From: CAISIP01 sp038247175
GTDB taxonomy: Bacteria; Pseudomonadota; Gammaproteobacteria; Burkholderiales; Burkholderiaceae_C
Direction: 5' to 3'
NCBI GenBank assembly: GCA_038247175.1
Contig: JBBRVD010000024.1
Location: 1 to 30,034 of the forward strand
Length of the DNA: 30,034 nucleotides
Position 1 is the stretch's first letter; each line of letters begins with the position of its first letter. The translations under genes were made by a program, and so were the position numbers. Under the pieces are notes generated by a model, which did not search any database, had not been told where the DNA came from, and saw only the letters and a list, made by a program, of their open reading frames with translations. Shown here in pieces: positions 24,043-30,034 of this stretch.

Positions 24043-25307
24043 ACCACAACGCGCCGATCACGCCGCGTCAGGGTCTCGCGTATGGGGCGCTGGGCCTGCC
24101 TTTGGCGTTCGTCGCCTTGCCTTTGTATGTGATCTTGCCCAACCACTACGCGACGACCTTCGGCATGCCGCTGGCCACGCTGGGCCTGATTCTGCTTGGC
24201 TCGCGGTTGTTCGACGCTTTCATCGACCCCTTGATCGGCCGCTGGTGCGACCGTCTGTTCGCGCGCTCACCAGCCCGGGTGCTGGCCATGGGCGCCCTGG
24301 CCGCGTTGGTACTGGCAGCAGGCTTCGGCCTGTTGTTTTTCCCCGCAACACGCGACCCGGCAGGACTGATGGTGTGGGCCAGCGCTTTCCTGGTGCTCAC
24401 CTACGCCGCCTACAGCGCGCTGAGCGTGGCGCACCAGTCGTGGGGCGCCATGCTGGGCGGTGATGAAGCGCGGCGCAGCCGCATCGTGGCCTGGCGCGAG
24501 GGTCTGGCGCTGCTGGGCGTGGTGCTGGCGTCGTTGGCGCCGACCTTGCTCGGCCTGCCCATGACCTGGGTGCTGTTTTGCGTCTGCCTGGCGCTTGGCT
24601 GGTTGGCCTGGACGCGCGCACTTCGCCCGCGTACCCAGCCTTCGGCAAGACCCGCGGACATCTGGCTGCCGCTGCGGCGTCCCGAGTTCCGGCGCCTGCT
24701 CGGCATATTCGTGCTCAACGGCATCGCCAGTGCGATTCCCGCCACGCTGGTGCTGTTCTTCGTGCAGGACCGCCTGCTCGCTCCCCGCAGCATGGAGCCG
24801 GCCTTCCTGGGAACCTATTTCGTCTGCGCTGCCGCTTCGATGCCGCTGTGGTTGTTGCTGGTCGGGCGTATCGGCCTGGCGCGCACCTGGCTGTGTGGCA
24901 TGCTGCTGGCCGTGGCCGCCTTTGTCTGGGCTGCGACGCTGGGCAGCGGCGACACGGTCGCTTTCCTGCTGGTCTGTGCGGCCTCGGGTGTCGCACTGGG
25001 TACCGACCTGGCCCTGCCCGGCGCCATGCTCGCCGGGCTGATCGGGCAAGCTGGCGATCGCGGCAGAGCCGAGGGCGCCTATTTCGGCTGGTGGAACTTC
25101 GCCACCAAGCTCAACCTGGCGTTGGCCGCCGGCCTCGCACTGCCGTTGCTGGCCGTGTTCGGCTACACCCCAGGCACGCGCGACGCATCGGCCCTGGGGG
25201 CCTTGACGATCGCCTACTGCCTGCTGCCGTGCCTGCTCAAGCTCGGCGCTGCCGCTCTGCTGTACCGGAACCGCCAACAATGGACTTCAAAGGGAGAACC
25301 CGCATGA
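24039..25307 (+). CDS. GPH-type MFS transporter (COG2211)
   Basis: 422-residue inner-membrane protein with about 12 hydrophobic helices. The glycoside-pentoside-hexuronide family signature is visible near the N-terminus in SRLFDAFIDPLIGRWCDR, and the conserved YAAYSALSVAHQSWGAML segment follows. A ribosome site AAGGGG lies 6 bases upstream. GPH members move sugars with cations, but one encoded inside a lipid-modification operon more likely handles a lipid-related or amphipathic molecule; some superfamily relatives move lysophospholipids. That is inference from context. Stop overlaps the next start (ATGA). Confidence 0.88.
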   Translation: MNHNAPITPRQGLAYGALGLPLAFVALPLYVILPNHYATTFGMPLATLGLILLGSRLFDAFIDPLIGRWCDRLFARSPARVLAMGALAALVLAAGFGLLFFPATRDPAGLMVWASAFLVLTYAAYSALSVAHQSWGAMLGGDEARRSRIVAWREGLALLGVVLASLAPTLLGLPMTWVLFCVCLALGWLAWTRALRPRTQPSARPADIWLPLRRPEFRRLLGIFVLNGIASAIPATLVLFFVQDRLLAPRSMEPAFLGTYFVCAAASMPLWLLLVGRIGLARTWLCGMLLAVAAFVWAATLGSGDTVAFLLVCAASGVALGTDLALPGAMLAGLIGQAGDRGRAEGAYFGWWNFATKLNLALAAGLALPLLAVFGYTPGTRDASALGALTIAYCLLPCLLKLGAAALLYRNRQQWTSKGEPA

Positions 25308-25882
25308 CCCAACTTGCCAATACCAGCATCAGGCCGCCACGGCGACGTTTCCTGAGGGCCGGTACCTCGGTCGCGGCCGCCAGTGTGCTGGCGCTGGCCG
25401 GTTGCGCCGCGCCAAACATCCAGGACTATGCATCGGAGAAGCCGGTGCTCGACCTGCGCAGCTATTTCAACGGAACGCTCGACGGTTACGGCATCTTCAC
25501 CGACCGCGGCGGCAAGGTGGTGCGTCGCTTCACCGTGGTGATCCAGGCCAGCTGGTCTGGCGACCAGGGCGTGCTGGACGAGGACTTCATCTATTCCGAC
25601 GGCACCAAGGAAAAACGCGTCTGGCGCATCACCCGGTTGCCCGATGGCAGCTACACCGGAACCGCCGGCGACATCGTCGGCCAGGCCCGGGGCGTGGCAC
25701 GCGGCAACACGCTGAACTGGTCGTACACCATGGCCTTGCCAGTCGACGGGCGCGTGATCGAGGTGCAGTTCGACGACTGGATGTACCTGATGGACGATAC
25801 GGTCATGCTCAACAAGGCCGAAATGAGCAAGTTCGGCATCCGCCTGGGCGAAGTCACGCTGGCGTTCAAGAAACGCGGATGA
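25304..25882 (+). CDS. DUF3833 family lipoprotein with twin-arginine signal
   Basis: 192 residues. The signal has the twin-arginine pattern RRRFLRAG, a hydrophobic stretch and the lipobox LAGC with the lipidated Cys at about residue 34, so it is probably a Tat-exported lipoprotein. The mature domain is DUF3833: LRSYFNGTLDGYGIFTDRGGKVV, DEDFIYSDGTKEKRVW, then VQFDDWMYLMDD and a C-terminal beta segment. The fold is lipocalin-like in appearance (my inference). Function is unknown; the family is found beside cyclopropane synthase and DUF1365 genes. AGGGAG lies just upstream and the ATG overlaps the transporter stop. Confidence 0.88.
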   Translation: MTQLANTSIRPPRRRFLRAGTSVAAASVLALAGCAAPNIQDYASEKPVLDLRSYFNGTLDGYGIFTDRGGKVVRRFTVVIQASWSGDQGVLDEDFIYSDGTKEKRVWRITRLPDGSYTGTAGDIVGQARGVARGNTLNWSYTMALPVDGRVIEVQFDDWMYLMDDTVMLNKAEMSKFGIRLGEVTLAFKKRG

Positions 25883-25938
25883 CCATGATGCCAATCCTGC
25901 GCTGTGAACAGACCCCTGGGCCCGACCGATGCCGCTGA
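25879..25938 (+). other. 19-codon mini-ORF bridging DUF3833 and dehydrogenase genes
   Basis: Its ATG overlaps the DUF3833 stop (ATGA) and its stop lies 10 bases inside the dehydrogenase gene, covering the 46-base gap. No known motif. It resembles the other bridging mini-ORF in the operon; a role in translational coupling is possible but unproven. Confidence 0.2.
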
Positions 25939-26705
25939 ACCCTGCGATCCGCGACTGGCGCGGCAAGACCGTCTGGCTGGTTGGTGCATCCACCGGCATC
26001 GGACGGGCCACCGCCAGCTTGCTGCATGCACGCGGCGCACGCGTCATCGTGTCCGCGCGAAGCGCCGACGCGCTGGAGCAGTTCGCCACCGAACATGCGG
26101 GCGCACAAGCCTTGCCGCTGGACGTGACGGATCGCGCCGCGGTGCGCAACGCAGCGCAACAGATCATGCAGGACGGCGGCCTCGACGGTATGCTGTATTG
26201 CGCGGGGCATTACACCGCGATGGACGCAGACGCGATCGACCTGGACGACATGGTGCGCCACGTCGACATCAACTATGTCGGTGCACTGACGCTGCTCGAT
26301 GCGGTGTTGCCGCAGATGCTGGGTTCGCCGCGGCGCCAGCCGTTTGTGAGCCTGGTCGGCAGCGTGGCCGGCTATGGCGGGCTGCCGCGCAGCCTGGCGT
26401 ATGGCCCGACCAAGGCGGCGCTGATCAATCTGGCGCAGACCTTGTACCTGGGCCTGCGCGACAAGGGCGTCGGCGTGTCCATCATCAACCCTGGATTCGT
26501 CGAAACACCGCTGACCGCACAGAACAAATTCCGCATGCCGGCGTTGCTGACGCCGCAGCAAGCTGCCCAGCAGATCGTCAGGGGATGGGAGCGCGGCGCA
26601 TTCGAGATCCATTTCCCGAAACGCTTCACACTCGCGCTCAAGCTGTTGTCGCTGTTGCCGTATGGGCTGTATTTCAAGCTGGTCGGTCAACTGGACCGCA
26701 CCTGA
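25929..26705 (+). CDS. Short-chain dehydrogenase/reductase
   Basis: 258-residue NAD(P)-dependent oxidoreductase of the classical SDR type. The cofactor motif GASTGIG is at residues 19-25, the usual NAG is YCAG near 90-93, and the catalytic set is Asn115, Ser145 (SVAGYGG), Tyr158 and Lys162 (YGPTK). A PGFVETPLT segment follows. The C-terminal 30 residues (FTLALKLLSLLPYGLYFKLV) are hydrophobic, suggesting membrane association, as in SDRs that act on lipids. ATG at 25929 is chosen because it gives the full nucleotide fold. The natural substrate is probably an oxidised or ketone lipid made by the operon, by context only. Confidence 0.92.
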   Translation: MPLNPAIRDWRGKTVWLVGASTGIGRATASLLHARGARVIVSARSADALEQFATEHAGAQALPLDVTDRAAVRNAAQQIMQDGGLDGMLYCAGHYTAMDADAIDLDDMVRHVDINYVGALTLLDAVLPQMLGSPRRQPFVSLVGSVAGYGGLPRSLAYGPTKAALINLAQTLYLGLRDKGVGVSIINPGFVETPLTAQNKFRMPALLTPQQAAQQIVRGWERGAFEIHFPKRFTLALKLLSLLPYGLYFKLVGQLDRT

Positions 26706-26709
26706 CAGC

Positions 26710-27168
26710 ATGGCGACCCGTGAAGACGCGTTGCCGACCGTGGACATCGGCCACATGGTCCGGGTTTTCGAGACACTGACGGAATCGTCGATCGGCGAAT
26801 TGCGCTCCATCTACGCGCCCGGCGCCCATTTCGCCGACCCGTTCAACGCGGTACAGGGCATCGAAGCGATCGAGCAGGTATTCCGCCACATGTTCGCCAC
26901 GCTCGAGCGACCGCGTTTCGTCATTACCGGTTCGGTGGTACAGGCCGACCAGTACGTTCTGTTGTGGGAGTTCCGATTCCGCTTCCGTTCGTTTCGCACG
27001 CAAGTGGACCAGAGCGTACCCGGCGCAAGCCATCTGCGACTCGATGCCCAGGGACGCATCACGCATCACCAGGACTACTGGGATGCTGCGCACGGCCTGT
27101 ACCAGAAGATGCCGCTGATCGGCGCGCTGATGCGCTGGTTGCGCCAGCGGGTCAACAGTGCAGCGTAG
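26710..27168 (+). CDS. NTF2/SnoaL-like protein
   Basis: 152 residues with the alpha-plus-beta cone pattern of the SnoaL/NTF2 superfamily: a helical start (MVRVFETLTESSIGELRSIYAPGAHFADPFNAVQG), a helix, then beta strands (RFVITGSVVQADQYVLLWEF) and HHQDYWDAAHGLYQKMPLIG. Starts 4 bases after the dehydrogenase stop and ends the operon. Members act as isomerases, dehydratases or ligand-binding proteins, so the activity is not defined. Converges on the GST gene with 18 bases between. Confidence 0.85.
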   Translation: MATREDALPTVDIGHMVRVFETLTESSIGELRSIYAPGAHFADPFNAVQGIEAIEQVFRHMFATLERPRFVITGSVVQADQYVLLWEFRFRFRSFRTQVDQSVPGASHLRLDAQGRITHHQDYWDAAHGLYQKMPLIGALMRWLRQRVNSAA

Positions 27169-27186
27169 CCGCGGGGGCGGGGCGGG

Positions 27187-27801
27187 TCAGGCCGGTGCCG
27201 TGTCGGCAAAGCTGCTGCGCAACATCAGCTTGTCCTGCAGCCTGGCCAGGTTCGGATGTTCGCTGCGCCACGCAATATCCGGAAACCGGAAATCCAGGTA
27301 ACCCAGCGCGCACCCGGTCGCGATGTCGGCCAGGCTCAGGTGAATACCGGCGCAGAACGGCTTGTCGGCCAGCCCCCGGGACATGGCCTTGAGGCTGGCC
27401 TGGATTTTGCCCCGTTGCCGGTCGATCCACTCCTGGCTGCGCTGCGCCTGGCTGCGGCCGTCCCAGGTCGCCTCCAGCCGCGCCAGGATGGCTGCATCCA
27501 GCACGCCATCGGCCAGTGCCTCCCAGGTCTTGACTTCAGCTCGCTCGCGGCCATTGGGCGGAATCAGTTTGCCCACCGGCGACAAGGTGTCGAGGTACTC
27601 GACGATGACGCGTGAATCGAACAGCGCCTCGGCCCCTTCCATGACCAGGCACGGTACCTTGCCCAGCGGGTTGGAGTCGCCAATCCGGGTCTCGGGCGAC
27701 CAGACGTTGTCGGTTACGTACCGGTAGTCCAGCTTCTTCTCCGCCATGGTGATGCGCACCTTGCGGACATAGGGGCTGGACGAGGATCCGATGAGTTTCA
27801 T
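27187..27801 (-). CDS. Glutathione S-transferase (YibF-like)
   Basis: 204 residues. The N-terminal thioredoxin-like domain has SSSSPYVRKVRI with the likely catalytic serines, NPLGKVPCL (the cis-Pro that binds glutathione) and LFDSRVIVEYLD. The C-terminal helical domain has LADGVLDAAIL, the N-capping pattern in LSLADIATGCALGYLDFR and a short tail. Residue-for-residue resemblance to E. coli YibF is strong. The activity is presumed glutathione conjugation or reduction of small electrophiles. It diverges from purB. Confidence 0.93.
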   Translation of the reverse strand: MKLIGSSSSPYVRKVRITMAEKKLDYRYVTDNVWSPETRIGDSNPLGKVPCLVMEGAEALFDSRVIVEYLDTLSPVGKLIPPNGRERAEVKTWEALADGVLDAAILARLEATWDGRSQAQRSQEWIDRQRGKIQASLKAMSRGLADKPFCAGIHLSLADIATGCALGYLDFRFPDIAWRSEHPNLARLQDKLMLRSSFADTAPA

Positions 27802-27828
27802 GTCTGGGCCATTCGGGGTATACGGGGC

Positions 27829-27834
27829 ATTCTA
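27829..27834 (-). promoter_or_regulatory. Candidate -10 box for the GST gene
   Basis: Minus-strand TAGAAT (five of six matches), about 27 bases before the GST start codon. No convincing -35 was found. Confidence 0.3.
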
Positions 27835-27883
27835 GCCATCGGCATGACTGTGGGGCACGGGGCTGGCAGCCGAAGCGCACACC

Positions 27884-27889
27884 TACAAT
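27884..27889 (+). promoter_or_regulatory. Candidate -10 box at the purB start
   Basis: TACAAT lies 6 bases before the purB ATG, so the predicted transcript would begin at or near the A of the start codon. There is no Shine-Dalgarno sequence. This fits a leaderless message, but the -35 region is poor and an upstream promoter is also possible. Confidence 0.35.
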
Positions 27890-27895
27890 CGGTCC

Positions 27896-29299
27896 ATGAC
27901 GTTCTCCGCTGTCTCCGCCTTGTCGCCGCTGGACGGCCGCTACGCCTCAAAGGTCGAACCGCTGCGCCCGCTGATGAGCGAACTGGGCTACATGCGGCGC
28001 CGGGTTCAGGTGGAGGTCGCCTGGTTCGTGCACCTGAGCGACGCTGGATTCAAAGAATTCAAGCCGCTGAGCTCCGGAGCGCGCACTTACTTGCTCAAGC
28101 TGGTCAAGAACTTTGGCGAAGCCGACGCGCTGGCCATCAAGGAAATCGAGAAAACCACGAACCATGACGTGAAGGCGGTCGAGTACTGGATCAAGGGCAA
28201 GTTCGAATCGCGCCCGGAATTGCAGAAAGCCGGCGAATTCGTGCACTTTGCCTGCACCAGCGAAGACATCAACAACACCAGCCATGCGTTACAGCTGCGC
28301 GCCGCGCGCAACATCGTGCTGCTGCCCGCACTCGACCGGCTGCTGCTCAAGCTGCGCGAAATGGCGGGCGCCTACGCCGACGTGCCCATGCTCAGCCGCA
28401 CCCACGGCCAGAGCGCCAGCCCCACGACGGTGGGCAAGGAAATCGCCAATGTGGTGATGCGCCTGCAGACAGCGTGCGACCGCATTTCAGGCGTGAAGAT
28501 CCTGGCCAAGATGAACGGTGCGGTCGGCAACTACAACGCCCACCTGTCGGCCTGGCCCGACTTCGATTGGGAAGCCTTCAGCCAACGCGTGATTGAAACC
28601 CCGGAGGCCACGGTCGAGACCGGTGTGCTGCCCTGGGGCCTGGGCCTGGCGTTCCAGCCCTACAGCATCCAGATCGAGCCACACGACTACATGGCCGAGT
28701 TGTTCGACGCCGTCGCGCGCGCCAACACCATCCTGATCGACTGGTCGCGCGACGTCTGGGGTTATGTCAGCCTGGGTTACTTCAAGCAGAAGCTGCGCAA
28801 GGGTGAAGTCGGCTCCAGCACGATGCCGCACAAGGTCAACCCGATTGACTTCGAGAACGCCGAGGGCAACCTGGGCCTGTCCAACGCCTTGCTGCGTCAC
28901 CTGAGCGAGAAACTGCCAATCAGCCGCTGGCAACGCGACCTGACCGATTCGACCGTGCTGCGCAACATGGGCGTCGCCCTCGGTTATGCGCTGCTGGCCT
29001 ATGAATCCATGGCTGCCGGCCTGGGCAAGCTCGAGCTCAACAAGCCAGCGATCGCCGCCGACCTGGACGCATCCTGGGAAGTACTGGCCGAGCCGATCCA
29101 GACCGTGATGCGCCGCTTCGGCCTGCCCCAGCCTTACGAGCAGCTCAAGAACTTCAGCCGCGGCGCGCCGATGACGCGCGAACTGATACGGGGCTTCATC
29201 GCCAAGCTGGAAATTCCGCAGGCCGACAAGGACCGGTTGCTGGTCATGACACCGGCCAGCTACACCGGCAAGGCGGCCGAACTGGCGCGCCGCGCCTGA
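27896..29299 (+). CDS. purB: Adenylosuccinate lyase
   Basis: Catalyses two fumarate-releasing steps in purine synthesis: SAICAR to AICAR and adenylosuccinate to AMP; cytoplasmic tetramer. 467 residues (E. coli PurB 456). Clear match throughout: SPLDGRY near the start, TTNHDVKAVEY, FACTSEDINN, LSRTHGQSASP with an active-site histidine, and the fumarase-superfamily signature GSSTMPHKVNP at about 306-316, which holds the mobile catalytic serine loop. Against E. coli there is an insert of about 13 residues near residues 232-245 (ETPEATVETG region). No ribosome site is visible. The GST gene diverges 94 bases upstream, and yaeQ follows after 15 bases. Confidence 0.97.
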   Translation: MTFSAVSALSPLDGRYASKVEPLRPLMSELGYMRRRVQVEVAWFVHLSDAGFKEFKPLSSGARTYLLKLVKNFGEADALAIKEIEKTTNHDVKAVEYWIKGKFESRPELQKAGEFVHFACTSEDINNTSHALQLRAARNIVLLPALDRLLLKLREMAGAYADVPMLSRTHGQSASPTTVGKEIANVVMRLQTACDRISGVKILAKMNGAVGNYNAHLSAWPDFDWEAFSQRVIETPEATVETGVLPWGLGLAFQPYSIQIEPHDYMAELFDAVARANTILIDWSRDVWGYVSLGYFKQKLRKGEVGSSTMPHKVNPIDFENAEGNLGLSNALLRHLSEKLPISRWQRDLTDSTVLRNMGVALGYALLAYESMAAGLGKLELNKPAIAADLDASWEVLAEPIQTVMRRFGLPQPYEQLKNFSRGAPMTRELIRGFIAKLEIPQADKDRLLVMTPASYTGKAAELARRA

Positions 29300-29314
29300 C
29301 CCCGGACGATCCGC

Positions 29315-29875
29315 ATGGCGCTCAAGTCCACGGTGTTCCGGGCCCATTTGCAGATCGCCGACATCGACCACAACTACTACGCCGACCACACGCTGACGCT
29401 GGCGCGTCATCCGAGCGAAACCGACGAACGCATGATGGTACGGCTGGCGGCGCTGGCCCTGCATGCACACACGCTGCAATCGGTGTGCAACGGTGACGGC
29501 ACACTGGCTTTCGGCGCCGGGTTGTCGGACCCGGAAGAACCCGACGCCTGGCTGCGCGACTTCACCGGACAGACGCGGCTGTGGATCGAGGTCGGCCAAC
29601 CCGAGGACAAACCGCTGGCCAAGGCCTGCGGCAAGTCGGACGCCGTGGTGCTCTACTGCTTCAGCCATGCCGCCGAAGTCTGGTGGAAAGGCATCGAGAA
29701 CAAACTCACCCGACTGCGCAACCTGAGCGTGTTCCGGATACCAGGCGAGGCCGCGCAAGGCCTGCAGGTGCTGGCGCAACGCAGCATGCAGTTGCAGGCG
29801 ACGGTGCAGGACGGCAGCCTGTTCCTGTGCGACGAGCGCAACACGGTCGAGATCACGCCGCTGCGCTGGAAATAG
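29315..29875 (+). CDS. yaeQ: YaeQ family protein
   Basis: 186 residues (E. coli YaeQ 181). Recognised by MALKSTVFRAHLQIADIDHNYY at the start, HPSETDERMMVRLAALAL, LWIEVGQPEDKPLAKACGKSD and WWKGIENKL. Structures of the family show a PD-(D/E)XK nuclease-like fold, and the Glu in WIEVGQP fits the active-site position; the physiological role is not known. Starts 15 bases after purB, so probably co-transcribed. It converges on the DUF1289 gene 9 bases downstream. Confidence 0.92.
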   Translation: MALKSTVFRAHLQIADIDHNYYADHTLTLARHPSETDERMMVRLAALALHAHTLQSVCNGDGTLAFGAGLSDPEEPDAWLRDFTGQTRLWIEVGQPEDKPLAKACGKSDAVVLYCFSHAAEVWWKGIENKLTRLRNLSVFRIPGEAAQGLQVLAQRSMQLQATVQDGSLFLCDERNTVEITPLRWK

Positions 29876-29884
29876 GGCTGCGGA

Positions 29885-30034
29885 TCAGCCCCGGGAACGC
29901 TCGCGCGCCCGCTCCGCATAGCGGTTGAAACGCCAGGAGGTACCGTCTTGCGTGATGCGCTGCCAGGTTGCGCGTTTGTCGACCGGACGCATTTCGGTCC
30001 AATACTGCACCTCCTCGAAACTGCGTCCGCAACC
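29885..30034 (-). CDS. DUF1289 family protein, 3' part only
   Basis: The last 49 codons of a minus-strand gene whose start lies beyond the window. The peptide begins GCGRSFEEVQYWTEM and includes KRATWQRI, matching the second half of DUF1289, where a CxGCGRT-type cysteine motif is followed by a W..M...EK..VW pattern. An arginine-rich tail ends the protein. DUF1289 proteins are small, cysteine-containing and of unknown function, possibly metal-binding. Confidence 0.75.
   Translation of the reverse strand, partial: GCGRSFEEVQYWTEMRPVDKRATWQRITQDGTSWRFNRYAERARERSRG

Noticed and set aside
28590..28635. Insert of about 13 residues in PurB relative to E. coli
   Set aside because: Probably a normal lineage difference in a surface loop; the active-site segments are unaffected.
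1..30034. CRISPR arrays, insertion sequences, prophage or integration sites
   Set aside because: No regularly spaced repeats, transposase or integrase motifs, and no terminal inverted repeats were noticed anywhere in the window.

Overview
The window is a gene-dense, high-GC chromosomal segment (strong G/C bias at third codon positions) from a betaproteobacterium, most likely order Burkholderiales. This rests on gene content and order: a fused indolepyruvate oxidoreductase, a YhdP-like giant protein next to glnE, and GST-purB-yaeQ-DUF1289. I could not run database searches, so the taxon is an inference. No tRNA, rRNA, CRISPR array, insertion sequence, phage gene or attachment site was seen; it reads as ordinary chromosome with one accessory-looking lipid cluster.

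Layout. 1-1390: 3' part of an M32 carboxypeptidase (+). 1483-6427 (-): a fused indolepyruvate:ferredoxin oxidoreductase, with the lytic transglycosylase mltA upstream of it. A small membrane-protein gene (+, 6426-6617) starts divergently from mltA, and the two start codons overlap. 6653-14442 (-): a probable long operon, in transcription order a YhdP-like envelope protein, a carbon-nitrogen hydrolase, a membrane PAS histidine kinase and a FixJ-type response regulator. 14548-18503 (+): glnE, with an HD-GYP-related protein of degenerate active site coupled by an ATGA overlap. 18486-19370 (-): a ferritin-like diiron protein related to acyl-ACP desaturases.

19371-19861 is the only long non-coding stretch. 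It holds a good TATAAT promoter, a perfect 8-bp inverted repeat and a long leader, and separates the diiron gene from the most interesting part of the window. 19862-27168 (+) is a tight eight-gene operon: FAD oxidoreductase (COG2907 type), DUF1365, cyclopropane-fatty-acid-synthase-like methyltransferase, chalcone-isomerase-like exported protein, GPH-type transporter, DUF3833 lipoprotein, short-chain dehydrogenase and NTF2/SnoaL-like protein. Most junctions are ATGA overlaps, and two of the gaps are bridged by ATGA-linked mini-ORFs. Together the genes look like a membrane-lipid modification pathway: methyl transfer to acyl chains, redox steps, and export or lipid binding. Related sets in other Proteobacteria are linked to light or singlet-oxygen regulators, but no such regulator or photolyase lies in this window.

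27187-30034 is housekeeping: a YibF-like glutathione S-transferase (-), purB (+), a YaeQ-family gene (+) and the 3' end of a DUF1289 gene (-). The best candidate for an under-described system is the lipid cluster plus its divergent diiron neighbour.
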